Positions 7,140 to 15,270 of a DNA stretch of 18,618 bases are shown here, in pieces (position 1 is the first letter of the stretch; each line of letters starts with the position of its first letter). The notes under the pieces were generated by a model. It saw nothing but the letters and a program-made list of their open reading frames with translations, was not told the DNA's origin and did not search any database. This DNA comes from JBBSUX01 sp038234045 (GTDB taxonomy: Bacteria; Pseudomonadota; Gammaproteobacteria; Burkholderiales; Burkholderiaceae_C). The position numbers and the translations under genes are program-made. The DNA is taken from contig JBBSUX010000035.1 in the NCBI GenBank assembly GCA_038234045.1, positions 1 to 18,618 on the forward strand. Reading direction: 5' to 3'.

Positions 7140-8324
7140 CTAACTTCGGGTCGCGCCCATGGCGCTTGCTCGCTCGGCCGATGCTTCGAGCTCACGCTTG
7201 TCCGTCTGCGTGCGCGTGGGCCAGCCGCCCAGATGCTGCTGCGCGATGCTGGAAAGCGCCCCGATCCACGGGCGACTGTCGTTCAGGCACGCAATGTAGT
7301 GAAACGATTCCCCGCCGGCGGCGAGGAAAGCTTCGCGCACTTCCATGTCGATTTCTTCCAGCGTTTCGAGGCAGTCGCTGGTAAACCCGGGGCACATCAC
7401 ATCAACGCGTTTGGTACCGGCGCGGGCGAGGGCTTCCAGCGTCGGTTGGGTGTAGGGTTCCAGCCACTTGGCCCGTCCGAAGCGCGACTGGAAGGTCACC
7501 AGCAATTCATGCGCATGCAGGCCGAGTTCGGCGCCGAGCAGCCGCGCGGTCTTGTGGCATTCGCAGTGGTACGGGTCCCCGAGCGCGAGCGTGCGAGCGG
7601 GCACACCATGAAAGCTCAGCACCAGCTTTTCGCCGCGACCGTTCTCGCGCCAATGCGCTTCAACCCGCGCCGCGAGGGCTGCAATGTAGCCCGGGTCGTC
7701 GTGGTAGCGGTTGACGAAGCGCAGTTCCGGCACATGGCGTTGTCGACTGCTCCAGCTATTGACGGCGTCGATCACGCTGGCAGTGGTGGTGCCGGAATAC
7801 TGCGGATAGGCAGAAATGACCAGGATGCGCGTGGCACCCGCCGCTTTGAGCGCATCGAGTTCGCTGGCGATCGACGGATTGCCGTAGCGCATGGCATAGC
7901 GCACTTCAACGCGGTGCCCGGCTTCGCCGAGCCAGCCGCGCAGCAGGGTTGCCTGGCGCTCGGTCCAGACCTTGAGCGGGGAGCCTTCGGGCATCCAGAT
8001 CTTCTGATACTTGGCTGCCGATTTTGCGGGACGGGTACGCAGGATGATGCCGTGCAGGATGGGCTTCCAGACCGCAGCCGGGATTTCCACCACGCGCCCG
8101 TCCGAGAGAAATTCCGCCAGATAACGCCGTACGGCGGCGGGCGTTGCGGCGTCTGGCGTGCCCAGATTACAGAGCAGGATGCCGACAGTGGTCGGCTGGC
8201 CATGGGTAAACGGTGGTTCGGGTGCGAAGGAGGCCAAGCGAAAGATCCAGAAACGAGGGGTTGGCTGCGGGTGGGCCGCAAGTGGCTGCGAAATGGCGCC
8301 GGGTGGGCTATTCTGCGCGACCAT
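7140..8324 (-). CDS. hemH: Ferrochelatase
   Basis: Inserts ferrous iron into protoporphyrin IX, the last step of protoheme synthesis, in the cytoplasm or at the inner membrane. Family marks are GILLCNLGTPDAATPAAVRRYLAEFLSD near the N-terminus, AYPQYSGTTTASV, LSFHGVPARTL with the metal-handling His, GDPYHCECHKTA, FQSRFGRAKWLEPYT, and VMCPGFTSDCLETLEEI with the catalytic Glu. Length is 394 residues. The N-terminus is about 30 residues longer than homologs I recall, which begin near FAPEPPFTHG. The ATG at 8324 is preceded by GAGGAG with 9-base spacing; a TTG at 8237 would give the usual length but has no Shine-Dalgarno. The start codon overlaps that of the divergent HAD gene in the same CATG. 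Confidence 0.95.
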   Translation of the reverse strand: MVAQNSPPGAISQPLAAHPQPTPRFWIFRLASFAPEPPFTHGQPTTVGILLCNLGTPDAATPAAVRRYLAEFLSDGRVVEIPAAVWKPILHGIILRTRPAKSAAKYQKIWMPEGSPLKVWTERQATLLRGWLGEAGHRVEVRYAMRYGNPSIASELDALKAAGATRILVISAYPQYSGTTTASVIDAVNSWSSRQRHVPELRFVNRYHDDPGYIAALAARVEAHWRENGRGEKLVLSFHGVPARTLALGDPYHCECHKTARLLGAELGLHAHELLVTFQSRFGRAKWLEPYTQPTLEALARAGTKRVDVMCPGFTSDCLETLEEIDMEVREAFLAAGGESFHYIACLNDSRPWIGALSSIAQQHLGGWPTRTQTDKRELEASAERASAMGATRS

Positions 8325-9057
8325 GTCAGAACGCTCCTCTTCACCATCTTCGTCGCAGCTCGATGTTGCCCGTATCCGTGCCATCAGTCTCGATCTGGAC
8401 GACACGCTCTGGCCCGTGTGGCCCGCCATTGAGCGAGCCGAACGCATCCTGCACGAATGGTTGAGCGTTCACGCACCTGCTACGGCCCGGTTACACGCCG
8501 ACGCCGCAGCCCTGCGCGCGATCCGGATCGAGGTCGGACAGGAGCGGCCCGACCTGCAGCATGACCTGAGCGAGTTGCGGCGCGAGTCGATCCGGCGCGC
8601 TCTGCGCAACGCGGGTGAAGATCCTGCTCTGGCAGGCACCGCCTTCGATGTGTTCTTCGCGCAGCGCCAGCGGGTGGATTTTTACGACGATGCGCTTCAG
8701 TCGCTGGAGCGCATGGCAGCGCGCTGGCCGCTGGTGGCGCTCTCCAACGGCAACGCCGACATCCATGTGGTGGGTATCGGCCATCTGTTCATGGCGAAGG
8801 TGGCTGCGCGCGAGAGCGGCTTCGCCAAGCCGGACCGGCGGATCTTTCAGGCGGCGGCCGACGCGGCTGGCGTGCCGATGGAATCGGTTTTGCATGTGGG
8901 CGACGACGTAGCCATGGATGTCGTCGGAGCGCTCGAAGCCGGGATGCAGGCAGCGTGGGTCAACCGCGCCGGCGGAGTCTGGCCGCATCCTTGCCGGCCC
9001 GATGTGGAGGTGGCAGAGCTCGGTGAACTCTGCAGCCATCTACAACTTGAAAGCTGA
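8323..9057 (+). CDS. HAD-family phosphatase (HAD-IA, YigB-like)
   Basis: A 244-residue soluble haloacid-dehalogenase-superfamily hydrolase. Motif I is DLDDT (24-28; Asp24 nucleophile, Asp26 acid/base). Motif II is Ser141 in SNGNAD, motif III Lys169 in FAKPD, and motif IV GDDVAMD (193-199). A helical cap lies between motifs I and II (about 35-125), as in subclass IA. Relatives such as E. coli YigB act on FMN and on the riboflavin precursor 5-amino-6-(5-phosphoribitylamino)uracil; the substrate here is inferred only at that level. The start at 8323 is the only sensible ATG before the motif I strand and has just a weak GGGTGGG far upstream, so it may depend on a promoter inside hemH. It ends before a two-hairpin element shared with the convergent TRAP operon. 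Confidence 0.92.
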   Translation: MSERSSSPSSSQLDVARIRAISLDLDDTLWPVWPAIERAERILHEWLSVHAPATARLHADAAALRAIRIEVGQERPDLQHDLSELRRESIRRALRNAGEDPALAGTAFDVFFAQRQRVDFYDDALQSLERMAARWPLVALSNGNADIHVVGIGHLFMAKVAARESGFAKPDRRIFQAAADAAGVPMESVLHVGDDVAMDVVGALEAGMQAAWVNRAGGVWPHPCRPDVEVAELGELCSHLQLES

Positions 9058-9071
9058 GTATGTTTTAGGCC

Positions 9072-9116
9072 TGTAGCGCTTTATTTGCAAGCGCTACAAG
9101 CTATTCATAATGTAGC
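9072..9116. repeat. Two-hairpin intergenic palindromic element, probable bidirectional terminator
   Basis: A perfect 10-bp stem (TGTAGCGCTT, 9072-9081, with AAGCGCTACA, 9089-9098; loop of 7) is followed by a small GCTA/TAGC hairpin (9100-9116). It lies between two convergent genes. The pattern of a TAGCGCTT-type palindrome followed by AGCTAT resembles an intergenic repeat I recall as common in Comamonadaceae genomes; that recall is from memory. A stem in this place could end transcripts from both sides, though there is no long T tract. Confidence 0.7.
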
Positions 9117-9138
9117 GTTTCGAGCTTGCGAACGCCGC

Positions 9139-11076
9139 TCACAGAAATCCGATCGATAGCCAGGGGATTGCCGCAACAACGATCGTGCCGATGAGCAATG
9201 CCACCATGTAGCCGATGATCGGCCGAATCCCCGCGTCCGGGCTCACCCGGCCAATGGCGCACGCGGCGTAGTAGCCCACGCCCATCGGAGGCGAGAACAG
9301 TCCCAGCCCCATCGACAGCACCACGACCATCGCGTAGTGCACCTCATGCACATGAAGTTCGCGGGCAATCGGAAACAGCAAAGGCCCGAACAGCACGATG
9401 GCCGGAATGCCTTCAAGCACAGACCCCAGAATCACGAACGCCACCACCGACGCTGCGATGAACATCGGTGCGCCGCCGGGCAGGTCCGCCATGGTGACGG
9501 CGAGCAGCCGCGAGAAGCCCGACTGGGTCAGCCCCCAGGCCATGGCGGTTGCGGTGCCGATGATCAGCAAAATGGCGCCCGAGAGGCTGGCCGTGCTCAC
9601 CAGCATCGGAAAGATCCGCTTCCATTCGAACTGCCGGTAGATCACCAGGCCCGCCACCACCGCGTAGGCGATACCGATGGTCGAGACTTCGGTGGCGGTC
9701 GCCACGCCTTCGACCACCGCAGCGCGGATGACGAAGGGCAAAGCCAGCGCGGGAACGGCAATGAGGAAGAGCTTGAAGATTTCTTTCCGGGGCACACGCC
9801 GCACGTCGCTGAGGTCTTCGTGGCGATAGCGCTGCCGTACCACCAGGCACAGCACCACACCAAGCACCAGCGCAGGCAGCAAGCCGCCAGTGAACAGGGC
9901 TGCGATCGATACGCCTGTGACCGAACCGATGGTGATCAGCACCAGGCTCGGCGGCACGGTTTCGGTCTGCGCGCCGGTGGCAGCGAGAAGAGCGACCAGT
10001 TCACCTTCGTCGGCGCCGCGTTTTTTCATTTCCGGGAAAAGCGCCGGTGCCACTGCAGCCATGTCTGCCGCCTTGGCTCCGCTGATGCCGGAGACCAGAT
10101 ACATCGCGCCGATCAGCACATAGGAAAGCCCGCCGCGTACATGCCCGAGCATGCCCGCCAGAAAGCTCACCATGGCGCGCGCCATGCCGGTCATTTCGAT
10201 CAGCAAGCCCAGAAAAACAAAGAGAGGAACCGCCAGCAGGATGATGTGCGACATGCCTTCATCCATGCGGTTGACCATGATGACCAGCGGCGTACTCGTG
10301 GCCAGCGCGAGGTAGCCGAATGTACCAAGACCGAAGGCGAAGGCAATCGGAATGCCGGCGAAGACGCAACCCGCGGCTACACCCACGAAGAAGACGAGGA
10401 GATTGAGCTTGCCCAGATCGTCGAAGGCAGAACGACCGAGCCAGAAAGCGAATGCGATGGCGACGACGATGAGCAGCGCCGAAACGGCGTTGCGGATGGT
10501 GGCCGTACGCATCAGGCGCAATATGGCGAAGGTGGTCATCAGCAGCAGGCCCACCGGAAGTGCAGACGCTCGCCATGCATTGGACAGCGACAGTGCAGGC
10601 GTGGTGATGTCGGCTTCTTCCGTGGCATAGCCGAAGGAAGGCCACAGCACCATCGCCAGAAATAGCAGGCAGGCTGCCGTGGCGACAGCCTCCATCAGTG
10701 CGCGCCGCTGCGGCGACAGGCGGCTCACCAGCGCGGTCATGCGCATGTGTTCGCCGCGGCGCAGGGCGATGACCGAACCGAACATCGCAAGCCACAGGAA
10801 GATCATCGAGGCCAGTTCGTCGGACCACACCAGCGGGTTGTGGAAGACAAAGCGTGCCACTACGCCGCACAGCAATACGATGATGTCAGCCAGGACCAGC
10901 GCTGCAGCCGGCACTTCGACCAACCAGCCGAGCGCGCGATCGATCTTTGCCAATAGCGGACGTCCAGGCAGCGCCTGGGCCAGTCCGCCATGGGGATCGG
11001 AGGACTGCGCTTCAGCGGCCGCCGGCAGGGCGACGGTCTCGGCGGAATGCACGTCGGTCGTCGCCCCCTTGCTCAT
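9139..11076 (-). CDS. TRAP transporter fused permease (DctQ-DctM)
   Basis: Inner-membrane part of a tripartite ATP-independent periplasmic transporter, which uses an ion gradient to import organic anions delivered by the DctP protein. Both membrane subunits are fused in one 645-residue chain. An N-terminal DctQ part (about 40-190) contains the typical VWSDELASMIFLWLAMFGSVIALRRGEHMRM. A DctM part (about 205-640) has many helices and family stretches such as GIPIAFAFGLGTFGYL, HIILLAVPLFVFLGLLIEMTG, SGISGAKAADMAAVAPALFPEM and SMGLGLFSPPMGVGYY. The first 40 residues are a soluble tail. The ATG at 11076 was chosen because it overlaps the dctP stop in ATGA, pointing to translational coupling. The ligand is unknown; context suggests a carboxylate. 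Confidence 0.95.
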   Translation of the reverse strand: MSKGATTDVHSAETVALPAAAEAQSSDPHGGLAQALPGRPLLAKIDRALGWLVEVPAAALVLADIIVLLCGVVARFVFHNPLVWSDELASMIFLWLAMFGSVIALRRGEHMRMTALVSRLSPQRRALMEAVATAACLLFLAMVLWPSFGYATEEADITTPALSLSNAWRASALPVGLLLMTTFAILRLMRTATIRNAVSALLIVVAIAFAFWLGRSAFDDLGKLNLLVFFVGVAAGCVFAGIPIAFAFGLGTFGYLALATSTPLVIMVNRMDEGMSHIILLAVPLFVFLGLLIEMTGMARAMVSFLAGMLGHVRGGLSYVLIGAMYLVSGISGAKAADMAAVAPALFPEMKKRGADEGELVALLAATGAQTETVPPSLVLITIGSVTGVSIAALFTGGLLPALVLGVVLCLVVRQRYRHEDLSDVRRVPRKEIFKLFLIAVPALALPFVIRAAVVEGVATATEVSTIGIAYAVVAGLVIYRQFEWKRIFPMLVSTASLSGAILLIIGTATAMAWGLTQSGFSRLLAVTMADLPGGAPMFIAASVVAFVILGSVLEGIPAIVLFGPLLFPIARELHVHEVHYAMVVVLSMGLGLFSPPMGVGYYAACAIGRVSPDAGIRPIIGYMVALLIGTIVVAAIPWLSIGFL

Positions 11077-12080
11077 GACAATTTGCCGGTGCTGCGCTCC
11101 AGAAGCGCCCACGCATCGTCACCAAACTTCTTCTTCCACTCGGAATAGAAGCCTTCCTTGCGCAACTGATCACGAAAGCTTGCAGGATCGGTCTTGTTGA
11201 ACACGAGGCCCTTGGACGTGAGATCGCTCTGCACTGTTCCGTTGAGAGCTTCCACGTCGGTGCGCTCGGCCATGGCGGCTGCGTTGATGTGCTTTGCAAC
11301 GATGGTGCGCAGGTCTGCTGGCAGGCGCTCCCAGGCTTTCTTGTTGGCAAGGAACCAGAAACCGTCCCACATGTGGTTGGTGAGAGAGCAGTACTTCTGC
11401 ACTTCGTACAGCTTGGCGGTAGAGATGATCGCGAGCGGGTTCTCCTGGCCTTCGACCACCTTGGTCTGCAAGGCTGAATACACCTCGCTGAAGTTGAGCG
11501 AGGTAGGTGCTGCGTCAAAGGCCTTGAACATCGACGTCCACAGCGGTGAGCTGGGACCGCGGATCTTCATGCCCTTGAAGTCTGCGGCCGTCTCGATGGG
11601 TTTGGTCGAGGATGTGGTCTGGCGGAAGCCGTTGTCCCAGATCTTGTCCATGGCAACCAGGTTGGCCTTGTCGATCTGGCTGCGGATGTAGGCACCCAGA
11701 TCACCGTCCATTGCTTTCCACACGGTGGGGTAGTCGGGGAAGGCAAAGCCGATTCCGCTGATTGCTGCCGCCGGCACGAGCGTCGAGAGAATCAGGCCTG
11801 AAAGCGTGAAGAACTCGACCCCGCCCGAGCGGATCTGGCTCAGCATGTCGGTATCGGAGCCGAGCTGGCTGCTCGGGAAGATCTGGATGTCGACCCGTCC
11901 CTTGGTATCAGCGCGGATTGCGTCGGCCATTTCCTTGGCGCGCAAGTTCATCGGATGCGACAACGGCAGGTTGTTGGCGTACTTGTACTGAAACTCGGCC
12001 TTCGCGGCGAACGCGCTGGTTGCGGGTATTGCCAAAGCGCCAGCTGTGGTGGCCAGCATATTGCGACGGGTGATGGTCAT
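11073..12080 (-). CDS. TRAP transporter solute-binding protein (DctP family)
   Basis: A 335-residue periplasmic receptor of the DctP/TRAP family. The N-terminus TRRNMLATTAGALAIPATSAFA/A looks like a Tat-type signal (twin Arg at 5-6), though Sec export cannot be excluded. The mature part shows YKYANNLPLSHPMNLRAKEMAD, then FKGMKIRGPSSPLW with Arg174, the position that usually clamps the ligand carboxylate, then SLNFSEVYSALQTKVVEGQENP. Length is normal. The start has AGGAG 8 bases before the ATG. It overlaps the fused permease by 4 bases and lies 179 bp after the acyl-CoA ligase on the same strand. That gap contains only a short GAAAACT direct repeat and no other feature I could support. Confidence 0.95.
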   Translation of the reverse strand: MTITRRNMLATTAGALAIPATSAFAAKAEFQYKYANNLPLSHPMNLRAKEMADAIRADTKGRVDIQIFPSSQLGSDTDMLSQIRSGGVEFFTLSGLILSTLVPAAAISGIGFAFPDYPTVWKAMDGDLGAYIRSQIDKANLVAMDKIWDNGFRQTTSSTKPIETAADFKGMKIRGPSSPLWTSMFKAFDAAPTSLNFSEVYSALQTKVVEGQENPLAIISTAKLYEVQKYCSLTNHMWDGFWFLANKKAWERLPADLRTIVAKHINAAAMAERTDVEALNGTVQSDLTSKGLVFNKTDPASFRDQLRKEGFYSEWKKKFGDDAWALLERSTGKLS

Positions 12081-12259
12081 GGAAATGTCTCCTGTTGTCG
12101 TGGTTGGATGGAAGGAAAACTGAAAACTGAAAAGAGCAAAAACTGCTTGGATGCTGCAAACGCGCGAAGCGGCGATCGTCGCCTGTGAGCGACTTCACCG
12201 AAACGGCAGAAACCCCAGCCCCGATGACTCAGCCCGATAGCTGCGCGCCTGCTGCGCGC

Positions 12260-13867
12260 TTAAACGGTGACCTGCACCTCCTGCAATTCACCGTTTTCGA
12301 TGAGCAGTCGGCGAACTTCGTTTTTTGTGATCTTGCCGTAGCCCGACTTGGGCAATGTCTGCCAGAAGAAGATCTGGCGCGGCCAGCGATAGCGGGCGCA
12401 GCGGCCTTCGAGGTGCGCCAGAAGCAGCGCCTCGGTCGCGGGCTCGCAGCCCTCACGCTGCACCACCACAGCCACGCCCACTTCGCCCCATTTGGGGTCA
12501 GGCACGCCCAGCACGGCAACTTCCGCCACTGCAGGGTGGGTGAGCAGCACTTCTTCCACCTCCCGTGGATACACGTTGGAGCCGCCCGAGATGTACATGT
12601 CGGATTCGCGCCCGGTGATGTAGAGAAGCCCGCGTGCGTCGAGCCGGCCGAGGTCTCCGGTGTGAAACCAGCCTCCCCGGAGCGCCGCAGCGGTAGCGTC
12701 CGGGTTGCCGTGGTAACCCGCAAAAACACCGGGTCCGCGGCAGCAGATTTCGCCGACTTCTCCGGTGGGTACCGCTTGCATCGCCGTATCCAGCACCGCC
12801 ACTTCCATGCCGGTGCGGGGTCGTCCGCAGGTGCCGATGGCGCTGTCCGCCTCTGCTGCCAGCTGCACGTGCATCCGCGGCGTCAACACGGTGATGCAGC
12901 CGGTCACTTCACCCAGCCCGAAGTACTGCACCAGTACCGGTCCCAGTTTCTCCAGAGCCCGCTGCTGGTCGGCCCGGTACATCGGAGCGCCTGCATAGAT
13001 CACGTAGCGCAGGCTGCTGTGGTCGTATTCATCCACCGCTGGATGCTCCACCAGCATCTTGACGATGGTGGGCACGGTGAAGATGTTCGAGATGCGGTGC
13101 CGCTCGACCAGCGACCAGACTTCCTCGCCGTCGAGCCGGTCTGATAGCGGAAGCACCGTTGCCGCGCCGCGCGCCACATTCAGCAGCGCGTGGATACCCG
13201 CGCCGTGCGAAAGCGGAGCTACCGCGAGTGAGCGGTCTTCCTCCGTCGTGCCCGGGATCAGATCGGCCAGGTGGTTGGTGACGATGAACGCCATCTGGCC
13301 GTGCGTCAGCACTCCAGCCTTGGGCTTGCCGGTGGTACCGGAGGTGTAGAAGAACCAGAGCGGATCGTCGCGCTCCACCGTTTCGGTGGCAGCCGTTTGG
13401 CCGAGATGGCCCGCGAGAAGCGATTCGTACCCGAGTTCGCCCGCCGGTGTCGCTTCGGAAGACCCGAGCCAGATCACGTCCCGAAGATGGGTCGATGCGG
13501 CTTTCACGGCCTCGGCATGGGGTCTGAAATCCGTTTCCGCGAGCATGACGCTTGCGCCACTGGAAGCGCCCAAATAGGCGATTTCAGGCGGTGTCAGGCG
13601 GAAGTTGGTCGGCACCCAGGCAGCACCGAGCCGAAATGCCACCCAGCAACTCTCGAACAGCTGCCGGGTATTGCGCGATTGCACGAGGATACGGTCGCCC
13701 TTGTGCACCCCACGTGCGCGCAGGGCGCAGACCATCGCATTGACCCGGGCGTCAGTCTCGGCCCAGCTCCAGGCACTGTCGCCCTGGATCAGCGCTGGAA
13801 GCTCTGGAAAGAGGCGTGCTGTCTGGGAAAGTAGACAGGCCAGGTTCATGACCTGAGGATCAGCCAC
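12260..13867 (-). CDS. Acyl-CoA synthetase (AMP-forming ligase)
   Basis: A 535-residue member of the ANL superfamily, expected to activate a carboxylic acid with ATP and CoA to an acyl-CoA. Motifs in order: YTSGTTGKPK (174-183) for the ATP phosphate loop, YFGLGEVTG (315-323) where a Glu is expected, GWFHTGDLG (399-407), GRESDMYISGGSNVYPREVEE (419-439) as the hinge region, and PKSGYGKITK (506-515) with catalytic Lys512. The hinge reads GRESDMYISGGS rather than the common GRxKDMIISGGE, as in some ligases for aromatic or alicyclic acids; the substrate stays unknown. The start is a GTG at 13867 with GGGGA 9 bases upstream; the ATG at 13849 is the alternative. It begins 48 bp after the thiolase gene, likely the same operon. 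It probably acts on the acid imported by the downstream TRAP system. Confidence 0.94.
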   Translation of the reverse strand: MADPQVMNLACLLSQTARLFPELPALIQGDSAWSWAETDARVNAMVCALRARGVHKGDRILVQSRNTRQLFESCWVAFRLGAAWVPTNFRLTPPEIAYLGASSGASVMLAETDFRPHAEAVKAASTHLRDVIWLGSSEATPAGELGYESLLAGHLGQTAATETVERDDPLWFFYTSGTTGKPKAGVLTHGQMAFIVTNHLADLIPGTTEEDRSLAVAPLSHGAGIHALLNVARGAATVLPLSDRLDGEEVWSLVERHRISNIFTVPTIVKMLVEHPAVDEYDHSSLRYVIYAGAPMYRADQQRALEKLGPVLVQYFGLGEVTGCITVLTPRMHVQLAAEADSAIGTCGRPRTGMEVAVLDTAMQAVPTGEVGEICCRGPGVFAGYHGNPDATAAALRGGWFHTGDLGRLDARGLLYITGRESDMYISGGSNVYPREVEEVLLTHPAVAEVAVLGVPDPKWGEVGVAVVVQREGCEPATEALLLAHLEGRCARYRWPRQIFFWQTLPKSGYGKITKNEVRRLLIENGELQEVQVTV

Positions 13868-13915
13868 GACGCTGCGTCCCCGAGTTTGATGCCGGGGTGG
13901 TCGGGAGCCGCTGCC

Positions 13916-15085
13916 TCATGCGGCCTCCAGCACGCTCAGGTAATTGGCGACAGCCGCGCCGCCCATGTTGAACACAGCGCCGCGCCGCGCTCCGCTGATC
14001 TGCATGTCGCCAGCGGTGCCGGTGAGCTGCATGGCAGCCATCACATGCTGCGACACCCCTGTCGCTCCAATCGGATGGCCGCGCGATTTGAGGCCACCCG
14101 ACGGATTCACCGGAAGGCGTCCTTCCTTGGTGCTGACACCGTCAAGAATCACCCGCGCTCCCTGACCGTGCGGTGCGAGGCCCATGGCTTCGTACTCCAG
14201 CAGTTCTGCGATGGTGAAGCAGTCGTGGGTTTCAACGAACTGCAGATCGTCCAGCGTAGCGCGCGCGTCGTGCAGGCCGCGTTCCCACGCAAGTGCAGCG
14301 CCTTCAAACCTGGTTGGATCGCGGCGCGAGAGCGGCAGGAATTCGTTGACCTGGGTACGTGAGAGCCAGCGTACCGCTGGCACTTGGGCGCCGGGCAATG
14401 GTTCGTTGGACAGAACAAGAGCGGCTGCACCATCTGAGACAAGCGAGCAGTCCGATCGCTTCAAAGGGCCTGCAACGAACGGGTTCTTGTCCGACGGCGT
14501 GCGGCAGAAGTCGAATCCCAGATCACGCCGCATGTGGGCCAGCGGATTGCTCATGCCGTTCTTGTGGTTCTTGGCGGAGATGGACGCTAGCGCGTCGGAC
14601 TGGTCGCCGAATCGCTCGAAATACCCGCTCGCGATATTGCCGAAAACGCCGGCGAATCCGCCCGGGGTATCGCCTTCTTCAGCGACATAGGAGCACTTGA
14701 GCAGGATTTCTCCGATCTGCTGGTTCGGCAAGGTGTTCATCTTTTCCATGCCCACTACCAAGGCGCGCTTGACGCGGCCGCTCGCAAGCGCATCGAGCGC
14801 GGCCCAGATGGCGGCAGAACCGGTAGCGCATGCGTTCTCGAGCCTGACCGATGGCACATGCCGCAGTTCAGGAATGGCCAACGCCGGTAGCGCACCGCTG
14901 AAATCCTGACGGACGAACCCGCCATTGAAATGACCGACGAACACGCCGTCAATGTCGGAAGGCTGAAGGCCGGCGCTTGCGATGGCGGGCAGGGCGGCAT
15001 CCCGGATCATCTCTTCGAGACTGAGGTTGTCGAGTTTGCCGAAAGGGGTGTGGCCCCAGCCGACGATATAAGGCGATGTGGTCAT
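13916..15085 (-). CDS. Thiolase-family protein (SCP-x / acetyl-CoA acetyltransferase type)
   Basis: A 389-residue protein of the SCP2/SCP-x thiolase-like branch, which cleaves 3-ketoacyl-CoA with CoA or does related condensations. The nucleophile is probably Cys86 in LENACATGSAA. HDCFTIAELLEYE (287-299) and GGLKSRGHPIGATG (330-343, His337) form the other active-site loops. The second Cys of classical thiolases (CxG near the C-terminus) is not present; NMGG stands there, as usual for this branch. Members have been described in sterol, bile-acid and aromatic degradation as well as with little known function. The start has AAGG about 8 bases before the ATG. It is followed closely by the CoA ligase and preceded by a 185-bp gap to the LysR gene that probably carries a promoter. 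Confidence 0.92.
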   Translation of the reverse strand: MTTSPYIVGWGHTPFGKLDNLSLEEMIRDAALPAIASAGLQPSDIDGVFVGHFNGGFVRQDFSGALPALAIPELRHVPSVRLENACATGSAAIWAALDALASGRVKRALVVGMEKMNTLPNQQIGEILLKCSYVAEEGDTPGGFAGVFGNIASGYFERFGDQSDALASISAKNHKNGMSNPLAHMRRDLGFDFCRTPSDKNPFVAGPLKRSDCSLVSDGAAALVLSNEPLPGAQVPAVRWLSRTQVNEFLPLSRRDPTRFEGAALAWERGLHDARATLDDLQFVETHDCFTIAELLEYEAMGLAPHGQGARVILDGVSTKEGRLPVNPSGGLKSRGHPIGATGVSQHVMAAMQLTGTAGDMQISGARRGAVFNMGGAAVANYLSVLEAA

Positions 15086-15176
15086 GATGTGAACCTTGGT
15101 GATCCGGGCGTTGGATGGGTCGCTCGTGAACCTGTCCAGTCCGTCAGCAATCGGGATCGACGGTCGCTGGACTGAT

Positions 15177-15210
15177 ATGTAAATTTTAGGAACGGGAAGT
15201 GTTTTTACAT
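15177..15210. promoter_or_regulatory. Inverted repeat in the upstream region of the thiolase operon
   Basis: Arms ATGTAAA (15177-15183) and TTTACAT (15204-15210) are separated by 20 bp in the most AT-rich part of the gap between LysR and the thiolase gene, about 92-125 bp upstream of the thiolase ATG. A weak -10-like TAAAAT is on the minus strand between the arms. It could be an operator or promoter of the catabolic operon; the regulator is unknown. Confidence 0.35.
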
Positions 15211-15270
15211 CCGGCGTTTACCCGCCTTTGGCAATTTAGCGGTCCAGCATGTGCACAACGCGTATGGGGT

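Noticed and set aside
6975..8432. Open frame of 485 codons on the plus strand
   Set aside because: Antisense to ferrochelatase, with no recognisable domain; only the hemH frame carries conserved motifs.
9337..10665. Open frame of 442 codons on the plus strand, rich in His, Gln and Arg
   Set aside because: It is the complement of hydrophobic TRAP permease codons, which explains the odd composition; not a gene.
12185..13144. Open frame of 319 codons on the plus strand
   Set aside because: Antisense to the acyl-CoA ligase, whose motifs fix the coding strand.
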